From JBEBVQ01 sp037190845 (lineage in GTDB: Bacteria; Bacteroidota; Bacteroidia; Chitinophagales; Chitinophagaceae), in contig JBBCJI010000023.1 of assembly GCA_037190845.1 (NCBI GenBank), forward strand, positions 79,111 to 143,110: a DNA stretch of 64,000 nt, read 5' to 3'. The notes beneath the pieces were generated by a model. It was not told the origin of the DNA. It made no database searches and saw only the letters and a list, made by a program, of their open reading frames with translations. The translations under genes were made by a program, and so were the position numbers. Shown here piece by piece: positions 33,469-43,500 of the stretch (position 1 is the stretch's first letter; each line of letters begins with the position of its first letter).

Positions 33469-36400
33469 TTATTGTTTAATGATCTTTTCGTAGTACAGGT
33501 GAGCACCTTCTTTGTTGGCAATCCGCAAAAGATAGACACCATTGGCATAGCTGCTCATATCAACAGACCTGATGTCATCCGCCGCTAATACCATCCGTCC
33601 GTCCAGACCGGTTAGAGCAACACGGATCCATGCTTCTGAACGGATATGCAGCAATCCGGAAACCGGGTTTGGCCATACCGCTACAGATTCCGCCTCTCCT
33701 GCAGATGGTATAGTTACGTTGGTTACATTCAATGGTCCGGAAGTGTGCACACAACCATTACTATCTGTGGCATCAACGGTAAAAATTCCTTTTTCGGACG
33801 GCTCAAATGAAATATTAGTGGCGCCGGCAACCGACTGTCCGCCAATAAACCACTGGTAAGCTGCAAACCCTGGGGGAGCGTGCAGCTCCAATCCATCCCA
33901 GGTTATGGTTATCGCCCCGGGTAAAGGATAAACATGTACATCAACCGGGGTTGATGGATAAGCACAGTTGTGGGGCACATGTCTCCGGGTTACTACCACG
34001 GTGTAGCTCCCGGCTTCTGTAACATCCATAAACGAGGCCGTTGCGAACGGAATAACAACCCCGCTTTCCTGCCAGCGGTAATCAATGCCTGTGTCGGCAG
34101 TGACCGCATGTAATGTGATGATCGTACCGTGACATATAGATGTATCAGCCGGAGTAACAGTTACGAGCGGTTTGGGAAGCACCAGGACAGAGACTGATGA
34201 TGAGCTGCTGCTACAATTATTTCCGTCTGTTATAATAACGTGATAATCCCCTCCGGATCTTACTACGAGGCTGTCTGAAGAAGACATCCCAATCGGGGTA
34301 TTATCCTTTTGCCAGTCGTAGGCATATCCCGCTCCTGTGCCTGTTTTCAGCACCAGGGAATCATCTTCACAAAGCAATGCCGTACCGGCCGGTGTTAACG
34401 CAACAAAAGGTAATGTATCTATACCTACCGGCACAACAGACGGAGCAACTGCGGAACAGTTCGTGACCGTATTGGTGACGGTAACCGTATAATTGCCTGC
34501 TACAGAAGCATAATATTCATGCGCAGCACCCACACCTGTTATTACTCCCCTGTCCCATTGGTAAACAAGATTTGCTCCTAAAGGAACCTGCAAACGGATA
34601 CTGTCGCCATCACATACGGATTGCTGACCGGAGGGGTTAATGACTGCATCCGGTACAGGATGCACCGTTACTGAAATATTCTTTTCACTGCTGACACAGC
34701 CGGGGGCAGCACTGCGAACCGTAAACGTTCCGGTATACGTATCAGGAATGATGCTACCCGGCACAGAAATATTGACAGGACTTGCGGGGAGGGCAGCATT
34801 CGTCACATCAACCAGGCCGGTATTACTCCATGTAATACTATACTGGGACGGAGTGCCGGTAACGCTGGTATACGGTAACGAAGCATTGGTTGTACCCGCG
34901 CATATCGAAGGGCTGACCCCTAATGAAATATCAGGAACGGCATTTACCGTGACAGGAAGTGTACGGGCAACGCTGGTATCCGTACCGGATTTGGCCCTTA
35001 CCCGCAACGTGCCCGGGGTAGCAGAAGCGCCATAGTTTACGGTAACGATATTGCCTGTGGCAGCAGGGAGGGCCAGCGGAAAAGTCTGAGTACCATTGAC
35101 AGAAACACCCGAACCTGTATACTCCCAAAGGAAGCTGTCTATTCCGGTTTGGGCGGGCACTTCGTAATTGATGGCACCCGCTCCGGTACACAGGGCAGTA
35201 ACAGGAGACACAAATGTACCCGGCTGGGCAACAGTACCCGGGTTAATCGTTATGGTATGACAATAAGAACTGGTACCGTTTAAGCGCCCCACGTTATCGT
35301 GCAGATATACCGTGTATGTGCCGGGAGCTGTAAATGTATGAGTGAAGCTTTTTTGCTCCATCGTGTTCGTAGTCTCCGCAGGAAATGGCAGCAACCGCAC
35401 CCGTGGTACAACGCTGCCCTGATTCCAGTAGTTCAGCAACACAGACAATGTATCGTTGTGGACATAAGGATAAACGTACTGGGTTGCGGCAAGGGGTATA
35501 ACTGCTTGCCCAAGCGGGAGAATCACCGTCGGCACAGGTGTATTGGCAATACTGTTGCCAAAGTCAAATTTCACCAGCGGATTAAAATTAGCCCTCTGAT
35601 TAAAAACATAAGCCACTACACGTCCGCAATCATTTACCAGCACAGGCGCCGCCGGGTAGCCGATCATATTTCCTCCAAATGTCCCCAGACTATTCCGTAC
35701 AGGTATATTGGACAACGAATTACCAAAACGATAACGGATCAACTCTCCCGTATTAGCCCAGGTGAACTGGAGCATATACCAGTCATTACCTTCCCTATAG
35801 AACGCAGGACGGATAGGACTGGTCTCTGCGGGGTGTGTATCGAAAGTATTCATTATCGTGGGAGTCACCGTCAGCGGATTCCCTGCACCAAAACGAAAAG
35901 CATTTACTTTTCTGTTATTTCCGTTGATGCCAACAAATAAAAACCATTCGCTACCATCATGTATAACGATGACCGGACGCACATCCGGCAGTGTACCAGG
36001 AAATGTCATGGCTGCGCTGACTACGGGCGTTGCGTTTTTCAGGGAAGGACCGAAATCGAGCCGCCAGAGCTGTGCCTGGTCAGCGACAAATCCATGCCAG
36101 TTACCTGTAGCATGATCCTTTACAATGTCGAACCCTTGTTTGGTATTACCGCCGCCAAACGAAGTATTCAGCACCACCTGAGGAGCAGCCGGCCCATCGG
36201 GGTTCGTTCCAAAATCCAGGCGGTAAACCTGCCCGGTAGTAGTTTGCACCGAAAACAAATAATATTGACCGCTGTCACATATTAATGTACCACTTCCATT
36301 AGCTGTATAGACAGCAACTGCATTATCTTTCCGGACAGGTGTAAACGGATTACTAAACTGTATCGTATCATCTACCACCCATGTATAGGTGTAAGCGATG

Positions 36401-36528
36401 TTATCTGCGGTAAATGTTACCGGATCCCCGACGGTTGCTGTCAACGGGCCGGATATCTGTGCCGTACCGGATAATGGTGATAACTGTATAATAAACAAGA
36501 CCGCAAGCAAACAGAACACTCTCGCCAT
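33469..36528 (-). CDS. Large Ig-like protein with RxDFG propeller-like domain, T9SS type A sorting domain
   Basis: A 1019-residue secreted protein. The signal peptide runs to about residue 24. Residues 25-370 hold five spaced motifs of the form x-R-x-D/R-F-G-x-N/S (YRLDFGTNPDG, WRLDFGPSLKN, FRFGAGNP, YRFGNSLSNIP, FDFGNSIANTP), each closing a beta-rich segment, which suggests a propeller. A domain starting PVTALCTGAGAINYEVPAQTG follows, then Ig-like repeats with CDGDSIRLQVPLGANLVYQW-type and CEDDSLVLKTGTGAGYAYDW-type cores. The tail VAVWPNPVSGLLHIRSE starts the type A sorting domain. A four-unit half-site array and a -7 box lie upstream. Confidence 0.88.
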   Translation of the reverse strand: MARVFCLLAVLFIIQLSPLSGTAQISGPLTATVGDPVTFTADNIAYTYTWVVDDTIQFSNPFTPVRKDNAVAVYTANGSGTLICDSGQYYLFSVQTTTGQVYRLDFGTNPDGPAAPQVVLNTSFGGGNTKQGFDIVKDHATGNWHGFVADQAQLWRLDFGPSLKNATPVVSAAMTFPGTLPDVRPVIVIHDGSEWFLFVGINGNNRKVNAFRFGAGNPLTVTPTIMNTFDTHPAETSPIRPAFYREGNDWYMLQFTWANTGELIRYRFGNSLSNIPVRNSLGTFGGNMIGYPAAPVLVNDCGRVVAYVFNQRANFNPLVKFDFGNSIANTPVPTVILPLGQAVIPLAATQYVYPYVHNDTLSVLLNYWNQGSVVPRVRLLPFPAETTNTMEQKSFTHTFTAPGTYTVYLHDNVGRLNGTSSYCHTITINPGTVAQPGTFVSPVTALCTGAGAINYEVPAQTGIDSFLWEYTGSGVSVNGTQTFPLALPAATGNIVTVNYGASATPGTLRVRAKSGTDTSVARTLPVTVNAVPDISLGVSPSICAGTTNASLPYTSVTGTPSQYSITWSNTGLVDVTNAALPASPVNISVPGSIIPDTYTGTFTVRSAAPGCVSSEKNISVTVHPVPDAVINPSGQQSVCDGDSIRLQVPLGANLVYQWDRGVITGVGAAHEYYASVAGNYTVTVTNTVTNCSAVAPSVVPVGIDTLPFVALTPAGTALLCEDDSLVLKTGTGAGYAYDWQKDNTPIGMSSSDSLVVRSGGDYHVIITDGNNCSSSSSSVSVLVLPKPLVTVTPADTSICHGTIITLHAVTADTGIDYRWQESGVVIPFATASFMDVTEAGSYTVVVTRRHVPHNCAYPSTPVDVHVYPLPGAITITWDGLELHAPPGFAAYQWFIGGQSVAGATNISFEPSEKGIFTVDATDSNGCVHTSGPLNVTNVTIPSAGEAESVAVWPNPVSGLLHIRSEAWIRVALTGLDGRMVLAADDIRSVDMSSYANGVYLLRIANKEGAHLYYEKIIKQ

Positions 36529-36560
36529 ACATTCTTTTGTATTATAATAGATTGAATAAA

Positions 36561-36670
36561 CAATGTTAATACAATCACCCTGTGAAAAGCTCCGCTATTC
36601 AATGAAACAACAGAATGAACCATTGAAATGCACATCCTGACCATTAAAACACACGGATGATCCATTAAAA
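36561..36670 (-). promoter_or_regulatory. Promoter with four 21-bp-spaced LytTR-type half-sites (gene 33469)
   Basis: Half-sites on the plus strand start at 36599 (TCAATGAAA), 36620 (CCATTGAAA), 36641 (CCATTAAAA) and 36662 (CCATTAAAA), exactly 21 bp apart; on the coding strand they read TTTYAATGG. The proximal site ends 30 bp upstream of TAACATTG (36568-36561), a -7-like box 33 bp before the ATG. Two 9-bp direct repeats with a 12-bp spacer are the known geometry of LytTR-domain operators such as those of AgrA. Binding by the 39826 regulator is inference. Confidence 0.72.
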
Positions 36671-36678
36671 GAAAAATT

Positions 36679-36736
36679 CCCGACATATCACCCATAGAGA
36701 CAAGGCAGGCCTTGTCTCTATGGGTGATATGTCGGG
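36679..36736 (-). terminator. Perfect 28-bp palindrome downstream of gene 36740
   Basis: Left arm 36679-36706 and right arm 36709-36736 are exact complements with a 2-nt centre (core TAGAGACAAGGC/GCCTTGTCTCTA). It starts 3 bp after the stop codon at 36740-36742 and lies just upstream of the next gene's half-site array. It should separate the two transcription units. Arms are too short and too symmetrical for insertion-sequence ends, and no transposase is present. Confidence 0.8.
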
Positions 36737-36739
36737 GAG

Positions 36740-39613
36740 TCATTGTTTCACCACACGTTCATTACGCAGTACCACACCCTCCGCATTCGTGATACGTAAC
36801 AGGTATAAACCGTCCGTATAACCGCTCAGATCCACCTGGCTTGCATCCTCAACCCGCTGCAGCAAACGTCCGTCCATACCCAGCAGCAACACATCCACCC
36901 GAACAGGAGCCCCGATATAGATCATCCCGCCAGACGGGTTCGGGTACACCGATACCCCATCGAAGGTCATAACACTTACACTTACATTCGTCAGATTCTG
37001 AATTGCCGATGTGTTCTCACATCCGTTACCGTCCGTCACCGTCACACTGTAACCACCGTTGGAAGCAGGCGTATAAGTCGAATCCGTAGCCCCTGCTATG
37101 CCCTGGTTGCCTGTATTCCACTGATAAGAAACGTAACCCGGCGTAGCATGCAACTGCTGATTGTCCCATGTAATATCTACGACCGGAAGATCATAAACTA
37201 CAACCGTTACCTCATTCGTACTGTCCTCACACGAGCCGACACCGGAACGCCCCACAATCACCTTGTACACACCACCCTCGCTTACCTCCAGGAAATGAGC
37301 AGTCGCCTGGGAGATGCTCACATCATCCTGCTTCCATACATACGTCAGTCCTGTATCCTGTGTCTCTATTTCCAATGTTGCCACACCACCAATACAGAAT
37401 GAGGTATCGTTCTGATCCAGCGACACCACCGGAGGATCATACACGTGAATATCTACCGCCTGAGTACTGTCAGAGCAACCGCTGTTGATATCTGTAGCTA
37501 CTACCTTATAGCTCCCGGTCGCATATACCGCATACGAAGAACCTGTGCCTGCGATACCCGTACCATCCTTCCACTCATAACTGTATCCACTTCCCGAAGC
37601 CGTCAATAATATACTATCGCCCGTGCAGATATCTGTAATGCCGCCTGTGAGGGTGATCTGCGTCACCGGAAGCAGATGAAAGACAACCTGTCGCGTTGCT
37701 GTGACAGAGCAGCCCAGGCTCGTTCCCGTTACCGTATATGTAGTTGTTGCGGCAGGCGTAAATATTGCTGTCGCTGTATTACCTCCGCTATGCGACCAGC
37801 TATAAGTCGTAGCTCCCGTACCCGTCAGCGTTACGCTTCCACCGGCGCATACCGATGCTGTAGCAGGTGTGATAGCCACATTCGGAAGAACATTCACTAC
37901 GATCGCCGTATCACGCGGAATGCTGCTGCTGTCTCCGCTATTACTTACACTCCATACACGCAGCGTACCCCCGGAAGCATTCGCCTGGAAACTCAGGCTG
38001 TTGGTCGGCTGGGTGGTCGATGCCGTATAGCTGACATTACTTCCCGTATAATGCCAGCGATAAGAGGCTGCATTCGTTACCGCAGGCACTGTGTACGTTA
38101 CACTCTGCTGACCACGGCACACCGGCGTCGGGGCTGCTGTATAAGGACCCGGCTGGTCCGGGCGGGCAGGTACTACATTGACCGTATGGCAGTATATGGC
38201 TGCACCGCCACCGTTCAGGTTTACCGTAGCAGTCAAGGTATGAGATCCGAGTGTTGTATACGTGTGTGTATAACTGTTGTTACCGGCCTGATTCGTCGCA
38301 AGATCCCGATTCGATGTATTATATGGCAAACGCACCGAAGTCAATCCATTCTGTCCGGCCATGCCATATATGGCATACAGACTGTCTCCATATACATAGG
38401 CAAAGAACCCGCTGTTATCGCCCTGGGGTGACAGTCCATTTTGATTGGCAGTACCTATCAACTCGCTGACAGGTACGGATGTCAGGTCATTACCAAAATC
38501 CAACCTGTATATATTACCCCGGGCATTTATGAAACCATAATATTCGTCCCCGCATGCAGAAGGAACGATCTGAAGGCCCCAGTGACCCTGATTGGGGAGG
38601 CTTCCAAGACCTTCAACGGTAGCAGGAACACTGGAAAGATCAGTTCCGAAGTTTATACGCCACAGCTCATTCCCCACAGTTCCGCTGGCATCTGTTGTCG
38701 AACAAAAAAGAAACCAGTTCCCATTCTGTTTTACCACATCGATTGCCGATGACCTCCCAATCAGCGCACCGATCCCCGTCCCATGGGTAACGGTTTCACT
38801 CAGACGGTCAAGTTTGGGTGTGAGATTTGTAATATTCTGTCCGAAATTGACCCGGATAGGCGCCCCCCATCTGCTGCCCACAAACAATATATAGTCTCCG
38901 TTATCTGCACGGGCAAATTTGGACTGTGCTATCTGGGCATTAACACCTGGCTGACTCTGCTGCGGATCGGTAAAATCACTTACGTCTATTTCAACCGCAT
39001 CCGCTGACGTAGGCGTATTGGACAGCGAGTTGCCAAAGTCCAGGCGCCGTATCCGGAAGGCAGTACTGCTCGCCGGTGCGCTATGGCCGCTCCTGATCCA
39101 GAATAAATGCCAGGTCCTGGCAGGCTGATTATAAACTACGGCATGGACAACCTCACCGGTACCCCCGCCTGACCTCCCGGGAAGACCTAAAGACGTAAGA
39201 TCAAATGTCGTCACTGTATTAGCCGCATTGATATTAGAAGGGGTAGGATCAGTCCCCAGGTCCAGACGGTATAATGCGGCAGCGGCTGTTGGGGTGATAC
39301 CGCGGCTGATCGTAAATGCAAACCACCGACCGCTGACTGAATCATACCAAACTGACGGATAATCGGCAACTGACATAGCCGTATTAGAACCCAGCTTGGC
39401 TCCAGTGAGGGAAGTCGCCGACAGACCGCTCCCAGGCTGAACTACAGAACCAGGCGACCAGGTGTATGAATTGTTCACCGGAGCGTTATTGAGCGTCCAG
39501 GTAATACTTTGCCCGACTGATACCGTCGATGGACCCGATATCTGTGCATTACCTGTAAAAGGGAATAACAGCATAACGAACAAAGTAGTGATCAGGTAGT
39601 ATTGTTTCCTCAT
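36740..39613 (-). CDS. Large Ig-like protein with RxDFG propeller-like domain, T9SS type A sorting domain
   Basis: A 957-residue secreted protein, first structural gene of cassette C. Signal peptide MRKQYYLITTLFVMLLFPFTGNAQ. N-terminal propeller-like segments carry YRLDLGTDPTP, RRLDFGNSLSNTP, IRVNFGQNITN, WRINFGTDLSSVP and YRLDFGNDLTSVP. Next is a PTPVCRGQQSVTYTVPAVT domain, then Ig-like repeats (VCAGGSVTLTGTGATTYSW, ICTGDSILLTASGSGYSYEW, FCIGGVATLEIETQDTGLTY). The type A sorting domain begins VSVYPNPSGGMIYIG and ends LRITNAEGVVLRNERVVKQ. It has its own half-site array upstream and a 28-bp palindrome downstream, so it is probably a separate transcript from 33469. Confidence 0.88.
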   Translation of the reverse strand: MRKQYYLITTLFVMLLFPFTGNAQISGPSTVSVGQSITWTLNNAPVNNSYTWSPGSVVQPGSGLSATSLTGAKLGSNTAMSVADYPSVWYDSVSGRWFAFTISRGITPTAAAALYRLDLGTDPTPSNINAANTVTTFDLTSLGLPGRSGGGTGEVVHAVVYNQPARTWHLFWIRSGHSAPASSTAFRIRRLDFGNSLSNTPTSADAVEIDVSDFTDPQQSQPGVNAQIAQSKFARADNGDYILFVGSRWGAPIRVNFGQNITNLTPKLDRLSETVTHGTGIGALIGRSSAIDVVKQNGNWFLFCSTTDASGTVGNELWRINFGTDLSSVPATVEGLGSLPNQGHWGLQIVPSACGDEYYGFINARGNIYRLDFGNDLTSVPVSELIGTANQNGLSPQGDNSGFFAYVYGDSLYAIYGMAGQNGLTSVRLPYNTSNRDLATNQAGNNSYTHTYTTLGSHTLTATVNLNGGGAAIYCHTVNVVPARPDQPGPYTAAPTPVCRGQQSVTYTVPAVTNAASYRWHYTGSNVSYTASTTQPTNSLSFQANASGGTLRVWSVSNSGDSSSIPRDTAIVVNVLPNVAITPATASVCAGGSVTLTGTGATTYSWSHSGGNTATAIFTPAATTTYTVTGTSLGCSVTATRQVVFHLLPVTQITLTGGITDICTGDSILLTASGSGYSYEWKDGTGIAGTGSSYAVYATGSYKVVATDINSGCSDSTQAVDIHVYDPPVVSLDQNDTSFCIGGVATLEIETQDTGLTYVWKQDDVSISQATAHFLEVSEGGVYKVIVGRSGVGSCEDSTNEVTVVVYDLPVVDITWDNQQLHATPGYVSYQWNTGNQGIAGATDSTYTPASNGGYSVTVTDGNGCENTSAIQNLTNVSVSVMTFDGVSVYPNPSGGMIYIGAPVRVDVLLLGMDGRLLQRVEDASQVDLSGYTDGLYLLRITNAEGVVLRNERVVKQ

Positions 39614-39641
39614 AATGTATCTTTTTATGTGGTTGAAGAAA

Positions 39642-39730
39642 CAATGTTAGCAAGGACAATCAGTCCATATTTCTGTTATCCAATGAAATGACCGCCTCAT
39701 CAAATAAAAGATGCGGATGATCCATTAAAA
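39642..39730 (-). promoter_or_regulatory. Promoter with three 21-bp-spaced LytTR-type half-sites (gene 36740)
   Basis: Plus-strand half-sites start at 39680 (CCAATGAAA), 39701 (CAAATAAAA) and 39722 (CCATTAAAA), exactly 21 bp apart. The proximal site ends 30 bp upstream of TAACATTG (39649-39642), the same offset as at 36561. The distal end shares CGGATGATCCATTAAAA with the 36561 promoter. It lies between the LytTR regulator gene and its likely first target. Confidence 0.72.
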
Positions 39731-39735
39731 TGAAT

Positions 39736-39763
39736 GTAGCCCACGGTTTAAGCCGCGGGCTAC
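39736..39763 (-). terminator. GTAGCCC-type hairpin after the LytTR gene of cassette C
   Basis: GTAGCCCACGGT / GCCGCGGGCTAC form a 12-bp stem with one mismatch and a 4-nt loop. It lies 63 bp downstream of the regulator stop at 39826 and just upstream of the half-site array, separating the two-component operon from the structural genes. The GC-rich form is typical of dispersed Bacteroidota palindromes. Confidence 0.6.
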
Positions 39764-39825
39764 AGATAGTACAGGATACACGGCGCCGTAGTGCGTATGC
39801 AGTGCCGGCAACCAGTTGAGATGAC

Positions 39826-40575
39826 TTACGCTCCGCCCTTTGCTTTGGAAACCGTGAAGAAATGCGCCAGAAAGTCGTCACGTAGGTTTTTGGAAACCGG
39901 AATTTCTTTTTTATCAGACATGACTACATATCCTTCAGACTGATACCGGACGATATAATTCAAGTTGATGATATAGGAACGGTGAACGAGGTAAAAGAAA
40001 CTGGATTCGAGCAGTTTTTTAAAAGTTCCCAGATTATGTGAGCTGAGCAGCTCCGATCCATCCAGGGCAATCCGTGTATAACCGCTGGCAGACTCGAGGT
40101 ACAGGATATCGTTGACGTTTACATAATCTATTCCTTTCCTGTTGGGAATACCGATCTTCGGATGGCTCCTGAACGAGTCTGCCTCCGGAACAAGTCCTTT
40201 CTTCTCCATAATACGCTCTATCGCCTTATCCACTACCGTCGTCAATGGCTTATCCGTTAATGGCTTGAGCAGATATCCTATAGCAAAGAACTGGAACGCC
40301 TCCAATGCATATTCAGCATAAGCAGTTGTGAAAATGATCTCACATTTTATTTCAGGAAGTAACTGCAGCATATCTATCCCGTTCTTCTCTGGCAGGGAAA
40401 TATCGAGAAACAGGATGTCCGGCTGTTGCTGGCGCAATGCGTTCAATGCATCACGCCATGAAAAATAAATTCCTTCGACGGCTATATCCTGGTATAGTCG
40501 CCCGAGGTTAAAGGACAGTAATTCCGCAGCATCCGGCTCATCGTCCACAATCACACAGGTTATTTTATGGCTCAT
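39826..40575 (-). CDS. LytTR-family response regulator
   Basis: A 249-residue DNA-binding regulator. The receiver domain (1-120) has the acidic pair IVDDEPD, phospho-acceptor Asp58 in DILFLDISLPEKNG, the conserved Thr in IIFTTAYAEYAL and the Lys in GYLLKPLTDK. The LytTR DNA-binding domain (about 145-240) has YLESASGYTRIAL, ELLSSHNLGTFKKLLESS and FYLVHRSYIINLNYIVRYQSEG (in parts), ending SKNLRDDFLAHF. It overlaps the sensor kinase stop by 4 bp, as expected of a translationally coupled pair. Operator-like 21-bp arrays lie just downstream, in front of the type A genes. Confidence 0.95.
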   Translation of the reverse strand: MSHKITCVIVDDEPDAAELLSFNLGRLYQDIAVEGIYFSWRDALNALRQQQPDILFLDISLPEKNGIDMLQLLPEIKCEIIFTTAYAEYALEAFQFFAIGYLLKPLTDKPLTTVVDKAIERIMEKKGLVPEADSFRSHPKIGIPNRKGIDYVNVNDILYLESASGYTRIALDGSELLSSHNLGTFKKLLESSFFYLVHRSYIINLNYIVRYQSEGYVVMSDKKEIPVSKNLRDDFLAHFFTVSKAKGGA

Positions 40576-43500
40576 ACGGTTCGTTTTATATGAATGGTTA
40601 CAATAGTACCCGTACCGGGCACTTCCTTATCCGTGTATGCTACAGAAATGTCCGTTCCTTCATATTTGTTGAATATCCGCACCAGGTCTTCGATCAGGAA
40701 GCTTCCGTAAGATTCGGTCTTAAGCGAGCTGACCTTCCGGATATTCTTTGATTGTTTTCGCCCTACGCCATCATCTTCAATAACACAGACAACCTCCTGG
40801 TACTCTGTCCCGCTCCTGAATGAGATGTGCAAAAAACCTTTTTCCTGCTTATGGAACAAGCCATGATTGATGGCATTTTCCACAACCGGCTGCAACAACA
40901 ATGAAGGGATCCGCACCTGTCCGACCTCTGTAGACTCCAGTATTATTTCATAGTCAAATTTACCCTTAAAACGGATTTGTTGCAACTCGATATAATTTCT
41001 CAGGTTTTCCACTTCATCCGCTATCGTGATGAAACGGTTGCGGGAAGATTTCATATAAGCCCTCAGCAGCAGGGAAAAACGGGAAACATGCTGGTAAGCA
41101 TCCTGTATCTTTCCTTTCTGGATGAGCAACATAGCGGAACCGAGGGTATTGAAAATAAAATGAGGGTTGATCTGTGCATAGATCGATTTCAGTTCCATTT
41201 CCATATGCATATTACGCCGGATATTCTTCTGCACCACAACCCGCTTGGTGAGCCATACTGCAATGCCGACCACCAAACCGACTGCTGCAATACCCGCAAT
41301 CCACATCAGCCGCTTCGCAGCAGGAGTCTGCCACCAGTAAGGGGTTACATACAAATACACATCCTGGTAATTACTCTTCCATACCAGGTCGGAGGCTGCT
41401 ATGGAAAATGTATACAACCGGCCCGGCACAAGACCCGAAAGTGTCAGCTCCCCGGCGTTCACCTCTTTCCATTTCTTATCTGTACCTGCCAGCCGGTAAT
41501 GAAACTTAGGCGTGCCGTTACCCAACGGACGGATCAGATCGAGTATCAGCTTCATGTCCTCCTGGTTGAGCAACAACGTATCTCCGGCGTGCAAGGCCTG
41601 CCTGTTACCTGCATGCTCCGCCAGCAGTCTGTATGACGCAACGCTTTTAGTGGTGCTGAGCTGAAATTGTTTACTATGGGGTAGTGGCACCTTAAAAAGT
41701 CCTTTATCCGTGTTCAGGAATATAGAACTGTCGTGCACATACAGATCACGCACTTCGTTATACTGGATATTTTTGGGATGCACATATTGCACAGGCGGAG
41801 ACAAACGTACGGGACCGGCAATCTCATTCACAATCACACCAAACCGGCCTGCAGCGATCAGCATTCCGTCATGCAGGAGTATCTGGCTTTTTTCGAGGTT
41901 AATATTATGGTGCAATACCGCATACCTGCCTGTATACCTGTTGAAGACTGACAGGCGGTCAAATTCCTTGATGAATACATTACCATGCGTATTGTCCAGC
42001 AGTATGGATTCTATATTCCTGAAATAAGCCTGCCCCGGGGCATTATTGACTAACGGAGTATGGTTGCCTTTCCGGTCATACAGCATGATGGTGTGCGTAT
42101 TGTATGCCCAAAGAGCCTGCAACAAGGGATCATAAACAATCCGGGTATAGGACTCACGCGATTCTTCACCGCTGTCATCACATACATATGCAGACAGCAT
42201 ACTGTCCTTTAATTTGATATGGAACAAGCCGGAACGCGACAGGGAGAATAACTCATTGGAGTCCACCAGGGCTATATCTATGCTCTGCGCGTATTTCCGG
42301 GTAAGCCGTTCATATAGCTCCGGCGTTGTACCCGGTGCAAGGCGGTGACCATGAAAAAAAGGAGTTAAACTACCTGTTGCATGATCAAAGATATAAAGTC
42401 CGTATTTGGTAAGCGCTAATGACCGGTGATCTGTCCGCGGTATCATTTTATAGACCATACCCATTTTATAACGGGCGCTGTATACTGCCCGGCCGTTATG
42501 ATCGAGGGATACCAGGTCATTCTTTGCCCCATCCCACCAGTAACGGACACCATCCGGAAAAATACCAATATGCCGGAATCCGGCAGTAGCAGCGGATACG
42601 ACCGGAAAACGTCCGGCATCTGCGATATGTATATACAGACCGGCATCTGCGGTACCCGCGCACAACCCCCAGAAAGTGTCTTTTATGATCTGGTAAGAAG
42701 AAGAGTATCCGGGGAATGATATATCCCCGGTATGATATGCATTATTGCGCCGGAACGACTCGTCGAATACATACAGGCTATCGCCGGCTGTAACAAAGCA
42801 AAAACGATCCTGGGCATATACATCCGACAGAACAGGAGCATCCGGTACAGGGGTCCATTGCCACAGGATCCGGTCTTTGGCCCAGTTAAATACGCTTATC
42901 TCCTTTTTTGCGGGTGAAAATAACAGCACATGATCATTGAAGAACTGCAAGCGGTCTGTACCATCCGGTCCTATTCTAAGCTTAAACGGCAATTGTCCTG
43001 CCCGCGTGGTAACAGGCTGGCCGGAAATAATTTTCGTGTGATAAATGTCGTATTCATCTTCACCGGAAGCCATCGGTATACTTTTGACGTACATAAGTCC
43101 CTTGTCTTCCGTAATACGGAAATTATGGCAATTGGCGCCATTATCAAACCTGAGACTTTTAAGTGTATCATTTTGCTCAAAGTATATTTTATTCCTGGCA
43201 TGATAATAATCATATCTGCTATACAGGAACGCATGCCCTCCATAATCCCACATTTCGGCAAAAAGCCTGGCGGGCGGATCTTCAATGACCACCTCTTTGT
43301 ATTCATTATTATAGATATAGCCTAATGAAGAACAAAAGCACTTCAGCCATATACGCCCCCGGTTATCCTCATAAAATCCGTAAATATCATTGGAAGGTAA
43401 TCCTTTGGACAGGTCGAATATCCGGGGCGTATATCCGTTATACCGCACAACACCCTGCGGTGTACCGATCCAGATATAGCCATTCCGGTCTGCATGTATA

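Noticed and set aside
36599..36670. CRISPR array suggested by regularly spaced repeats
   Set aside because: Repeats are only 9 bp, the period is 21 bp, there are at most four units and no cas genes. Operator half-sites explain the pattern better.
36679..36736. Insertion-sequence terminal repeats
   Set aside because: The arms are separated by only 2 bp, with no transposase and no flanking target duplication. It is a hairpin-type element.
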